Origin: a bacterium
Lineage (GTDB): Bacteria; SAR324; XYD2-FULL-50-16
DNA length: 64,000 nucleotides
Direction: 5' to 3'
Assembly (NCBI GenBank): GCA_024275165.1
Contig: JAJRZQ010000012.1
Coordinates: 1 to 64,000, forward strand
Position numbers and translations under genes: made by a program
The notes under the pieces: generated by a model
What the model was told of the DNA's origin: nothing
The model's input: the letters and a program-made list of their open reading frames with translations, nothing else
The model's database searches: none
Part shown: positions 25,447 to 34,069 of the stretch, in pieces
How the letters are laid out: every line of letters starts with the position of its first letter
Numbering within the stretch: position 1 is the stretch's first letter

Positions 25447-27579
25447 TTGTTAGAAAATCAATCTTTGATCTTACAGAAACGGCAACAAGAGATTCTGTAT
25501 AAACAGGTTCGTCTGGTTTATCAGCAATCGGTACCCGCCTTGATTGGGGTTTTGATCAACAGCTTGATTGTGGGTTGGGTTTTGCGGGATCAAGTCCCCG
25601 GGGGGATATTGCTCACTTGGGTTTTGGCCAATATGGGTTGGGCCCTTTTTCGAGGAGGCCTGTTTTTTTGGGCTAAGCGGGTTAAGCAACGAGATTCCAA
25701 ACTGTGGAAGCGGGTTTTTATTTTCGTGACCTTCATTGCCGGCAGTCTCTTTGGTACGGTCGTTCTGCTGCCGTTGCAAACGGGAGCGGAGATTTACCTG
25801 TTTTGTATCGCCATCTTAATCGGGGGGATGAGCGCTGCTTCCATTGGGACCTATGGAGCGATGATCGAGGCCGTTTTGGCCTACTCCCTCCCTATTGTAT
25901 TGCCCGCGATTTGGGTGTTCGCCTCTGCAAAGGGTGAGGTTCAGCATGCGATTGCCCTGTTGCTGGTTATTTTCATGTTGGTCATTTTTTCTTCGGGGCT
26001 CCGTTCTTATCGGACCATTCGTGCCAACTTGCAACTGGATTTAGAAAAGGGCGATTTGGCTCGTGATTTGGAAGAGCAGGTCACCTTGCTCAAAGAAACC
26101 CAAAAGACCCTAGAAAAAAATCAGCACTTTTTGACCCGGGCTCAGCAGATCGCAAAAATCGGTCATTGGACTTTGTACCCGAAGACAAACCAAGTCGAAT
26201 GGAGCGAGCAAATCTATTCGATTTTGCGTTTAGACCCTGAAATCAAACCGGATTTATCTCTTTTTTCTTCCTTTTTGAACCTGGAGGACACGCAGACTAT
26301 GTGGTGTTTGATCAGTGAATTGATCACCGAAGTCGGGGGGCAGCGACGCTGGGAGATGAAATTGAACTTTCCAGGTGAAACCCGCAATGGTTTGATCATC
26401 GGGAGTTCGTTGATTGAAGAGGGGGAGGTGGTTTTAAACGGGGTGTTGCAAGATGTCACCGAATCGGTTCGCGCGGCCGAGGCTCTATTGGCCAAAGAAC
26501 AGCAATATCGCGCCTTAATCCAGTTTCTGCCCCAGGCCATTGTGGTGCATGAAAATGGGGTTTTGTTTTTTTACAACGAAGCGATTCAAAAGCTGTTCCG
26601 GCTTCCTGAAGGGAAAAGCGTGATCGGAAAGAATCTGCTCCAGTATATTGCCCCTGAATCCATTCCCCTGGTGACCGAAAGAATTCAAAAAACCATGGCC
26701 GGTGAAACTCTACCCTCGGCCCAAGTGAAGTTGCGGCGTGAGGATGGAACGGTTTTTGACGCGGAAGCCACGACCTTTTTAGTGGAATTTCAAGGCCGCT
26801 TTATGACTTTGAGCGTGATTCGGGATATTTCCCAACAAAAAGAATCCGAAGCCTATTTGCAACGGGCGAAAGAGGCGGCAGAAAGAGCCAATCGCGCCAA
26901 GTCTGAATTTTTAGCCAACATGAGCCACGAAATTCGCACCCCCTTAAATGCCATCATCGGTTTTAGTTCTCTGTTGGAAGAGATGGTAAAAGGGGAGGAA
27001 CAACAAAAGTATCTCAACGCGATCCAACGGGCCGGCAAGGGGCTGCTTCTCATGTTGAACGACCTCTTGGATCTATCCAAGATCGAAGCGGAAATGTTGC
27101 AACTCAAACCCCAAGCAATCGCGTTGCGGTCTTTTGTTCAAGAGTTGCTGGAAATGTTTCGCCCAGACACGGCCCAAAAGGGGATTCAGTTGATTCACAA
27201 AAGCTCTGGGCCGTTGCCCGAGCAGATTTTTATTGATGCTTTGCGCTTGCGGCAAATTTTAATCAACCTACTGGCCAATGCCGTTAAATTCACCGATCAA
27301 GGAGAGGTCTCCTTACGGGTCGAGGTGGAGACTCGGGCAGACAATTCCTGGCTGATGATGGAAGTGGAGGATACGGGGATTGGGGTCATTGATTCTTATA
27401 AAGAGCATCTTTTTCAACCCTTTTCTCAGCAGGATGGGCAAGCGAGCCGCGCCTACGGGGGGACCGGGTTGGGGCTTTCCATTTGCAAAAGGTTGGTGGA
27501 CTTGATGGGGGGACGGATCCAATTGGTGGATAAAGCCCCCCCTGGGGCCCTGTTTCGGGTCGAACTTCCCTTGGCCTAA
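25447..27579 (+). CDS. Membrane-bound PAS histidine kinase
   Basis: 710 aa. Five or six membrane helices in the first 185 residues, a coiled region, two PAS-like domains (about 230-330 and 345-460), then HisKA with the phosphoacceptor His in NMSHEIRTPLNA (about residue 495) and a C-terminal HATPase with N-box LLANAVKFTD, G1 EDTGIGV and G2 GGTGLGLSI. No receiver domain and no adjacent response regulator. Start is TTG 25447; no strong ribosome-binding site is visible. The signal sensed is unknown; the next gene runs in the same direction after 140 bases. Confidence 0.88.
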   Translation: MLENQSLILQKRQQEILYKQVRLVYQQSVPALIGVLINSLIVGWVLRDQVPGGILLTWVLANMGWALFRGGLFFWAKRVKQRDSKLWKRVFIFVTFIAGSLFGTVVLLPLQTGAEIYLFCIAILIGGMSAASIGTYGAMIEAVLAYSLPIVLPAIWVFASAKGEVQHAIALLLVIFMLVIFSSGLRSYRTIRANLQLDLEKGDLARDLEEQVTLLKETQKTLEKNQHFLTRAQQIAKIGHWTLYPKTNQVEWSEQIYSILRLDPEIKPDLSLFSSFLNLEDTQTMWCLISELITEVGGQRRWEMKLNFPGETRNGLIIGSSLIEEGEVVLNGVLQDVTESVRAAEALLAKEQQYRALIQFLPQAIVVHENGVLFFYNEAIQKLFRLPEGKSVIGKNLLQYIAPESIPLVTERIQKTMAGETLPSAQVKLRREDGTVFDAEATTFLVEFQGRFMTLSVIRDISQQKESEAYLQRAKEAAERANRAKSEFLANMSHEIRTPLNAIIGFSSLLEEMVKGEEQQKYLNAIQRAGKGLLLMLNDLLDLSKIEAEMLQLKPQAIALRSFVQELLEMFRPDTAQKGIQLIHKSSGPLPEQIFIDALRLRQILINLLANAVKFTDQGEVSLRVEVETRADNSWLMMEVEDTGIGVIDSYKEHLFQPFSQQDGQASRAYGGTGLGLSICKRLVDLMGGRIQLVDKAPPGALFRVELPLA

Positions 27580-27719
27580 GCGAGGGAGGGGGCGCATGAT
27601 TGTGGCCCTTTCTTTTTTTTCTGCCCGGTTTTTTTCTATCTCTTTGAAAAATATAATTTCTAGGCTTCTCAAGTTCTAAAATTCATTCTACTTTAAAGAG
27701 AATCCTTTTAGGAGTGAAG

Positions 27720-29306
27720 ATGCTGCAACAAGTTGTTTTGTATTTTGTCGGTACCTTAGTAACCATTATGTTTATAGGGCCCATAAGCTTTGTGGCTTGG
27801 CTCTATTGGAAAAATCGAAAACAAACCCAGCATAGTTTGTTGAGGGGGAACCATTGGTTTTTAGGGATTTTGCGTTATCTGATCGAAGCGGTTGGGCCGG
27901 AGTTTCGTTTCTATATCACCGATGACGACAACGGCGGCAAGCCCTTGAGCCGAGTGAAGTATATTGCGATTGTCAAGGCCGCCAAATACCTTAAAACCTT
28001 GATTAGTTTTGGGAGTAAGCGGGATTTTTCCCAAGCGGGATTTTTTTTAAAAAGCAGTCAACTCCCTTTGTTGAATGAGGAATTGCAACTCGACAACAGT
28101 TTCACCATTCCCACAAGGCGCTATGAGATCACCCATGAGACTATTTTTTTTCGCCATGAGCGAGCGGACTCCATTGAGGTTCGCCCCTGGCTTTTAAAAA
28201 AAGAACATCAGCTTGTTTTAGGCGCGGAGCGGCCCCACCCCTGGTATTTAAGGGGCAGGGTGGGGATGAGTGGAATGAGTTACGGCGCCTTGGGGAAAAA
28301 CGCCATTACCGCCCTTTCAAAGGGAATCGCCATGGCAGGGGGCTCTTGGATGAACACAGGGGAGGGGGGCTTGAGCGCGCATCACCTTGCCGGTGGTTGT
28401 GACTTGATTTTTCAAATCGGCCCGGGCTTGTTTGGGATTCGTGATGAACAGGGGAATTTAGATCCAGGAAAATTAAGGGAAAAGGCGGCGATTCCCCAGA
28501 TCAAAGCCTTTGAGATCAAGCTTGGCCAGGGGGCTAAGATTCGTGGGGGGCATGTGGAAGGGGCGAAGGTCAATGAAGAAATTGCCCAGATTCGGGGGGT
28601 GACCCCTTATAAAACGATTGATAGCCCCAATCGCCTGCCTTTTGTCCACTCTATTGCAGACCTTTTTGACTTTATTGAATTGGTGCAAGAAGAGACCGGT
28701 AAGCCGGTCGGGGTGAAGGTCGTGATGGTAGGGGAAGACTCTCTCAATGAGTTTTGCGAAGAATTCATCCAGCGGGGGCGGGGGCCGGATTTTTTTACCA
28801 TTGACGGTGGGGAAGGGGGAACCGGCGCCACCTATATGGAAATGGCAGACAGCTTGGGGCTGCCTGTTTTTGCCGGCTTGCCGCTTGCCGATAATGCCCT
28901 GCGCCGCTACGGCTTGCGGGATCGGGTGCGCCTCCTTGCCTCGGGTAAGTTGCACCTCCCCGATGAAATCGTTACCGCCTTTTGTTTAGGGGCGGATATG
29001 GTGAATATCGCTCGAGGTTTTATGATTACCGTGGGTTGCATCATGGCGCAAAAATGTCACACCAATGAATGCCCTGTGGGGGTAGCGACAACAGACCCTC
29101 ATCGAGAGCGATCTTTGTTTGTAGACGAAAAGAAATATCGGGTCTTAAATTATCTCATCACCTTGCGTGCCGGGTTATATAGCCTTTGCGCCGCCTGCGG
29201 AATTCATCACCCCGGGGAGTTTACCAGGAAACATCTTGTTTTCAAAGATGAATACTACAAAACCCGAAATGCCGAGACGCTGTACCCCTACCCGGAGCAA
29301 AAATAG
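27720..29306 (+). CDS. FMN-binding glutamate-synthase-family protein
   Basis: 528 aa from ATG 27720, chosen over GTG 27714 because TTTTAGGAG lies six bases upstream. An N-terminal membrane helix (VVLYFVGTLVTIMFIGPISF) is followed by the GltS central/FMN domain: MSGMSYGALGKNAI, the substrate loop NTGEGGLS, FTIDGGEGGTGA and the 3Fe-4S Cys set in CIMAQKCHTNECPVG. There is no N-terminal glutamine amidotransferase domain and no C-terminal beta-helix, so it is not a complete glutamate synthase. These stand-alone membrane forms have no settled function. It converges on the NrfD gene. Confidence 0.88.
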   Translation: MLQQVVLYFVGTLVTIMFIGPISFVAWLYWKNRKQTQHSLLRGNHWFLGILRYLIEAVGPEFRFYITDDDNGGKPLSRVKYIAIVKAAKYLKTLISFGSKRDFSQAGFFLKSSQLPLLNEELQLDNSFTIPTRRYEITHETIFFRHERADSIEVRPWLLKKEHQLVLGAERPHPWYLRGRVGMSGMSYGALGKNAITALSKGIAMAGGSWMNTGEGGLSAHHLAGGCDLIFQIGPGLFGIRDEQGNLDPGKLREKAAIPQIKAFEIKLGQGAKIRGGHVEGAKVNEEIAQIRGVTPYKTIDSPNRLPFVHSIADLFDFIELVQEETGKPVGVKVVMVGEDSLNEFCEEFIQRGRGPDFFTIDGGEGGTGATYMEMADSLGLPVFAGLPLADNALRRYGLRDRVRLLASGKLHLPDEIVTAFCLGADMVNIARGFMITVGCIMAQKCHTNECPVGVATTDPHRERSLFVDEKKYRVLNYLITLRAGLYSLCAACGIHHPGEFTRKHLVFKDEYYKTRNAETLYPYPEQK

Positions 29307-29320
29307 CTCCGCTGGAAGGC

Positions 29321-30550
29321 TCAGCCATGGCTAGAGGTATTCGTTCCCAATTCATGAGCCTTTAAGGGGATCAAGGTCTTGAGCATCAAGGTGAAAATAA
29401 GCCCCCCAATCGCGAGAATCCCGAGGGAAACCTGTACCTCCACTTGGGTGGGCGCGTATTCAAAGATTTCCCCAATGGGAGTGGGGATGTATCCGGGGAT
29501 GACAAAACCGGGCCCCTTTTCGATCCAAACCCCAACAACGGCCATGGCACAGGCGAGGAACAGGATTTTATGGTTTTCCCGTGTTTTTTTCACCATCAAC
29601 AAGATGGCGGCGCCGAGATTGAGCAGAATCCCCGTCCAGATAATCGGCACGAGGTTGTGGTACCCCTTGAGCCCTAAAAAGAGATATTGCGCCGAGGCGG
29701 AATGGGCTCCGGCATTGTATAGCTCCGTAAAGAGTTCCGCGACCAGCATCACTAAATTGATTTGCATGGCAATGGAGACGATGATTGCCAGCAGGTTGAT
29801 GATGTTCCAACCGATATGGAAAATCTTCACCTTGTGCAGCAAGGCAAAGGTCATGATGATGAAGGCGGGGCCGGAGGTAAAGGCGGAGGCCAAAAAACGC
29901 GGCGCGCTCAAGGCGCTGTGCCAAAAGGGTCTGGCCGTATTGGAAACGAACAAAAAAGCGGTGATGGTATGAATGGAGATGGCCCAAAACATACTCAACA
30001 GCGCGACCCCGTTGATGATCCGCTGATCCGCCTTACTGTCGTAATAGTCATGGTAGAGGATGTATCCTGGTAAGCAGAGGTTGATGAGCAGGTAGCCTGT
30101 TAAGACGATGACATCCCAGGTCAAGAGGCTTGAAGGCCAGTTGAACTTCCCTAAAAAGGGGGTAAAGTGCCAAATTCGGTCGGGGCGGCCCATGTCCACG
30201 CTAACAAATAAAATCGCCATCACGCAGGCGGCAACCGCTAAGGCCTCCCCTAAAATAACCACTCGCTTGGCTTCTTTGTGATGAAAGATGTAAGCGGGGA
30301 CGACCAGCATCACCGCGGCGGCGGCCACCCCAACCAGGTAGGTGAAATTGGCGACATAAAGCCCCCAAGAAACCTGATCGGAAAGGCCGGTGGTCACCAT
30401 GCCCTTTCTCCATTGCTCGATGTAGGTGAATAGCCCCATGGAGGCTAAGAACACCAAAAAGAATATCCATCCCCAAAAGATTTTTCCTCCCTTAAAAGCG
30501 TGTTCAGCGCAAAAGAGGGTGAACTGACCGATATTTTTTATTGTTTTCAT
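29321..30550 (-). CDS. NrfD/HybB-family membrane quinone subunit (second complex)
   Basis: 409 aa with about ten membrane helices. NrfD/HybB pattern: SDQVSWGLYVANFTYLVG near the N-terminus and MFWAISIHTITAFLF mid-protein. It follows the ferredoxin-like gene by three bases. HybB-like members pass electrons between a periplasmic partner and the quinone pool. Sequence and length differ from the 8679 paralogue, so this is a distinct complex and not a recent duplicate. Confidence 0.9.
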   Translation of the reverse strand: MKTIKNIGQFTLFCAEHAFKGGKIFWGWIFFLVFLASMGLFTYIEQWRKGMVTTGLSDQVSWGLYVANFTYLVGVAAAAVMLVVPAYIFHHKEAKRVVILGEALAVAACVMAILFVSVDMGRPDRIWHFTPFLGKFNWPSSLLTWDVIVLTGYLLINLCLPGYILYHDYYDSKADQRIINGVALLSMFWAISIHTITAFLFVSNTARPFWHSALSAPRFLASAFTSGPAFIIMTFALLHKVKIFHIGWNIINLLAIIVSIAMQINLVMLVAELFTELYNAGAHSASAQYLFLGLKGYHNLVPIIWTGILLNLGAAILLMVKKTRENHKILFLACAMAVVGVWIEKGPGFVIPGYIPTPIGEIFEYAPTQVEVQVSLGILAIGGLIFTLMLKTLIPLKAHELGTNTSSHG

Positions 30551-30553
30551 CCT

Positions 30554-31483
30554 TTAGTCCGAAAAGTACCAAAATTTAGGTTGGGTGTTGAGGTCTTCTT
30601 TGAGACGAAAAACGGTTTTGTTTTCCAAAACCCAGCGAATCTCTGATTTAGGGTCTAAGAGATTACCGAAGACGCGTGCCCCTGTTGGGCAGGCCGCTTG
30701 GCAGGCGGGCATTTCGCCCTTGCGGGTTCGCTGCAAGCAAAAGGTGCATTTTTCCATGACCCCTTTTTCCCTAGGGCGGTTGCTGAGGTAGTGGGTATCT
30801 GGGTTGATTTTGTCTTTGGGCAGGTTGGGGTTGCGCCAGTTGAAGCGTCTTGCCCAGTAGGGGCAGGCGTTCATGCACATGCGGCAACCGATACACCAGT
30901 TGTAATCGACGACTACAATTCCATCGGGCTCTTTCCAGGTGGCTTCGACCGGGCAGGTGGCCACACAGGGCGGGTTCTCGCATTGGTGACATTGGATGGG
31001 CAGGTAAAACTTCCCTGGCGCGGGGACTTCTTTTTCCGCGGAATAATAATGGGAGGCTTCTTCTAGGTTGAAGGTTCCCCGATCCAGTTCCAAGACGCGG
31101 ATGTATTCCATGTTGGGGTTTTTGTCTTGGTTGTTGACCTCGGTGCAGGCCTTGACACATTCGCGGTATCCCTTGCAACGGGTGATGTTGAGGGCGTAAC
31201 CAAAGAGGACATGTTCTTTAGGCGGGGTGGTGGCGACCTTGATTTCTTTGTCGTATTGGCTTTTGTAGCGGCGTTCCAGGCGCGCTACCGCTTCTTTCAC
31301 CTCTTCGGGGCTCATTTTGGTGTAATGGCTTTGGAAGTGCTCACCCCATTCTTTTTCAGGGTTGGTAGCCGGGTATCCCGTTGAGTCGCTGGCCAGGGCT
31401 CCCGCCCCGACCGCGGCCCCGAGCCCTAAAATCTTCAGGCTTAGACGCTTTGCCTTATCTTGTATTTGTTTGTTTTTTGTCAT
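30554..31483 (-). CDS. Ferredoxin-like subunit of the second NrfD complex
   Basis: 309 aa. N-terminal hydrophobic, signal-like segment (LSLKILGLGAAVGAGALA) without a clear twin-Arg pair. Cluster-binding sets are CKGYRECVKAC, CHQCENPPCVATC, CIGCRMCMNAC and CTFCLQ with CQAAC. In the first set the second Cys is replaced by Tyr, leaving three Cys. Such GY variants occur in some HybA/NrfC-like families, so one cluster may be [3Fe-4S] or have another ligand. Three bases separate it from each neighbour, indicating one transcript. Confidence 0.9.
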   Translation of the reverse strand: MTKNKQIQDKAKRLSLKILGLGAAVGAGALASDSTGYPATNPEKEWGEHFQSHYTKMSPEEVKEAVARLERRYKSQYDKEIKVATTPPKEHVLFGYALNITRCKGYRECVKACTEVNNQDKNPNMEYIRVLELDRGTFNLEEASHYYSAEKEVPAPGKFYLPIQCHQCENPPCVATCPVEATWKEPDGIVVVDYNWCIGCRMCMNACPYWARRFNWRNPNLPKDKINPDTHYLSNRPREKGVMEKCTFCLQRTRKGEMPACQAACPTGARVFGNLLDPKSEIRWVLENKTVFRLKEDLNTQPKFWYFSD

Positions 31484-31486
31484 GGG

Positions 31487-32134
31487 TTAATGCCTTTGGT
31501 AGTCGTCTAGGTTAGAGGGCCAAAAGGGAGGGTGCTCTTGTATCGGCGGCTTCATGGGGCGCAGTCCCGCGCGCACCGCCGGGGCGCTGCGGGGCTTGCG
31601 GGGCTTGATTTGAGGTACATGGGGGTTATGGCATTCGGTGCAGTTGAGCAGGGTTCGGTTTTCTTCCCAAGAACCGATGCGTTTGCCGTGGGCCCCATAG
31701 ATAAACTCCCTTAAACGGTGTTGGTGACACTGCCCGCAGAGCAAATAAGCTTGATTAAAACCAATGGGTTGGCCCTTTAGGCTGGTCAAGTTGTCCCGCT
31801 CGTAGGTGCTGTGGCAGGTGGTACACCAAAAGCGCCCCTTGCCGTGTACGAGATTGATCTCTTGGTGCATCATCTGTAGGGGGCGAATTTTTGGGTTGGC
31901 CTTGATGATGCCCTGGGTATGGCAGCCCGTACAGGGGTAAGTGAGTAGTTTTTCCGTACGGTCGGGGACGACAAAGGGGGGGGCTTGCTTGATGAGGGAC
32001 AGGGGATCAATATTTTGCGGGGCAGGACTAAAGTCTTCCGGGTTGGAGCGGGTAGAGGGAATATGACTGAGGTCTAGCGCCCCTAGGTTAGGGGGAAGCA
32101 GGAGGAGCAATCCGAGTAAAATCCATTTATGCAT
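31487..32134 (-). CDS. Periplasmic tetrahaem cytochrome c of the second NrfD complex
   Basis: 215 aa with a signal peptide (WILLGLLLLLPPNLGA). Four haem sites: CTGCH, CTTCH, CGQCH and CTECH. The C-terminal 40 residues are proline-rich and lack haems. First gene of the cytochrome-ferredoxin-NrfD trio. The order and haem count match the CbcSTU type of inner-membrane quinone complex described in Geobacter; I infer a similar role, moving electrons between the quinone pool and periplasmic cytochromes. Confidence 0.87.
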   Translation of the reverse strand: MHKWILLGLLLLLPPNLGALDLSHIPSTRSNPEDFSPAPQNIDPLSLIKQAPPFVVPDRTEKLLTYPCTGCHTQGIIKANPKIRPLQMMHQEINLVHGKGRFWCTTCHSTYERDNLTSLKGQPIGFNQAYLLCGQCHQHRLREFIYGAHGKRIGSWEENRTLLNCTECHNPHVPQIKPRKPRSAPAVRAGLRPMKPPIQEHPPFWPSNLDDYQRH

Positions 32135-32207
32135 GAACCATCCTTAAGTAAAGGTTGTAAGCTGACATCGTTGAATAACTTTAGGTGCTGATTGAGGAAT
32201 ATAGACT

Positions 32208-33140
32208 TTAAATCGCACGGAGAAGATTCAATAAAATCGCTTTTTGGGCATAGAGTCGATTTTCAGCTTGAGTATAGAGGATTGATCTTGGGTCTTCAAC
32301 CATTTCATGAGAGATTTCAAAGCCGGGATGGATGGGCATGTCGTGCATGACCTTTGCCCGAGAATGGGCCAAAAGCTCCGCGTTGATTTGGTAGGGCCTC
32401 ATCAAAGCGATTCGTTCTTCTTTCATGGTTTGTTTGTCCGGGTCGTTGAAGAACTCCATATCAATCCAAGTATCTGTATAGACATAATCAGCGTCGGCTA
32501 CCGCCGCTTTCGCGTCCAGGGTTTGGGTCAGCAGGTTTTTTGTTTTCAAGCGCGTCATCGCTTTTTCATCCACGGCCCCGGGGCGAGCCAAGGGGCAGAC
32601 CAAGGTGAGTTGAACTTTAAGGGAGGCGCAAAGGGAAACGAGACTGTTGACCACATTGTTGTGTACCCCCAAGTAGGTCAACTTAGCCCCTTCGAGTTTG
32701 CCTCGATCTTGATAGATGGTCAGCATATCGGCCAAGGCTTGGCAGGGGTGGTAGCGGTCGCAACATCCGTTGATGACGGGCACTCGCGAGCCCTGCCGTA
32801 ATTTGAGTAGGTCTTCATGCTTCATCATCCGCGCCATTAGGATCTGGCTGTTGCGGCTTAAATAGGCCGATTCAAAGGAGATTTCGGTTAAGGCGAAGTT
32901 GCTGCTGTTCCAGTCTAAAAAGATGGCATGGCCCCCCATCTCGGTCATGGCGACTTCAAAAGAGACCCGGGTGCGGGTGCTGGTCTTTTGAAAAATCATG
33001 ACCAGGGTTTTTTGGGCAAGCTTGTCGCTGAAGTCGTTTGGGTTTTCTTTGATTTCTTGGGCTAAGAGCACCAGGCGTTGGATCTCGTTATCGCTCCAAT
33101 CCTGCCAGTTGATGAGGTGTCTTGGTTGTAGGGGGGTCAT
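32208..33140 (-). CDS. Aspartate/ornithine carbamoyltransferase family protein, divergent active site
   Basis: 310 aa from ATG 33140 (upstream extension to 33227 looks non-coding and lacks conservation). The carbamoyl-phosphate domain is intact: FQKTSTRTRVSFE and HPCQALAD. The ornithine domain is not: where OTCs have DxWxSMG there is DTWIDME, and where they have HCLP there is HDMP, so the catalytic Cys is replaced by Asp. The GVHNNVVNSL loop resembles OTC. It may use a substrate other than ornithine, or be a specialised OTC of this lineage. No other arg gene is nearby. Calling it argF would overstate the evidence. Confidence 0.82.
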   Translation of the reverse strand: MTPLQPRHLINWQDWSDNEIQRLVLLAQEIKENPNDFSDKLAQKTLVMIFQKTSTRTRVSFEVAMTEMGGHAIFLDWNSSNFALTEISFESAYLSRNSQILMARMMKHEDLLKLRQGSRVPVINGCCDRYHPCQALADMLTIYQDRGKLEGAKLTYLGVHNNVVNSLVSLCASLKVQLTLVCPLARPGAVDEKAMTRLKTKNLLTQTLDAKAAVADADYVYTDTWIDMEFFNDPDKQTMKEERIALMRPYQINAELLAHSRAKVMHDMPIHPGFEISHEMVEDPRSILYTQAENRLYAQKAILLNLLRAI

Positions 33141-33198
33141 AAATTTTAGCTTTGAGTGTAAAATATTGAAGGAGCCGCTGAATGGCGCAAGGGTTTTT

Positions 33199-34065
33199 TT
33201 AAGGTGAATGGGGTCGAGCAAAGACAATGCCTAGGCCAATTTTGCTTAAGGATCGATTGTAGTCGATGAGGCTTTCGCCGTAGCCTTGAAAAGAAAAAAG
33301 CATCCAATCCAAGCTGGATTTCGGGATTGGGCCCGTCAGCATCACCTTGGTCGCGCCTCTCGTGGTGGTGAAGTTGTAGCGTTCCATCAGATAGGCATGG
33401 TAGGGACCGAGCCAAAGCTGCAATCGTGCTTCTTGCATCCCGTAGAAGTCAAGGATGTCAGGGTTTTCATCCCCTTTGGGGTCGCCTGCGTAGGCCTTGG
33501 GTTGCTCTTGCAACCGGTGCCAGAAGCGTTGCCGTAAGCGAAACCCGTCTCCTTGAATCTCGTAGCCTAAAAAGGAGCGATCCCAAGAGCGGCTGTAGGG
33601 CTCTCTTCCCCCGTTGGATTGGTGAAGGTATCCTGTTTCCAAGGCCCACTTTACGCCCTGGCCCCAAAAGGGGGTTTGGATAAAGAGCTGGGGCGCGTAG
33701 TTCGTTTCGCGAAAGGGGCGGGAGTCGGCTTGATTGAAAAGCTGCCAAAAGGAGTTTTGGGTATAGGCTCCCACCAGCCGCCAACCGTAGAGTTCCGTGA
33801 TTTCTTTGCTGAGGGAAAGCTGAAACTGCGCTTCCTGCGCCTGCCTTGTCCCCTCGGCGATACTGGAGCGGCCGTAGAGCAAAAAATAATTGGGCAAAAA
33901 AGGCTGGAGGGCGCTTTTTGGGGGAGCCTGTAGATTGTTCCAGGCTTTTTGGGTTTTTTGCTGAACTTGCTCAAGGGCTTTTTCCCCTTCCTTAAAAAAG
34001 CCGGCCTCTTCGGCCTGGAGGCTCCAAGGGAGGAAAAGCAGCAAAAAGAGGAGAGTCGGTTTCAT
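33199..34065 (-). CDS. pldA: Outer-membrane phospholipase A
   Basis: 288 aa with a signal peptide ending SLQAEE and a beta-barrel pattern of alternating strands. The catalytic region GYLHQSNGG contains the His-x-Ser pair of OMPLA. The third catalytic position, Asn156 in E. coli within SRSWN, is Asp here (SRSWDRSF). OMPLA hydrolyses phospholipids in the outer leaflet when the outer membrane is disturbed, and is dimerisation- and calcium-dependent. It lies four bases after the interrupted aldo/keto reductase gene and before the carbamoyltransferase. Confidence 0.88.
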   Translation of the reverse strand: MKPTLLFLLLFLPWSLQAEEAGFFKEGEKALEQVQQKTQKAWNNLQAPPKSALQPFLPNYFLLYGRSSIAEGTRQAQEAQFQLSLSKEITELYGWRLVGAYTQNSFWQLFNQADSRPFRETNYAPQLFIQTPFWGQGVKWALETGYLHQSNGGREPYSRSWDRSFLGYEIQGDGFRLRQRFWHRLQEQPKAYAGDPKGDENPDILDFYGMQEARLQLWLGPYHAYLMERYNFTTTRGATKVMLTGPIPKSSLDWMLFSFQGYGESLIDYNRSLSKIGLGIVFARPHSP

Positions 34066-34069
34066 GAGT

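Noticed and set aside
27714-27719. GTG start for the FMN-binding protein
   Set aside because: The ribosome-binding site TTTTAGGAG is directly adjacent to this GTG, so ATG 27720 is better spaced.
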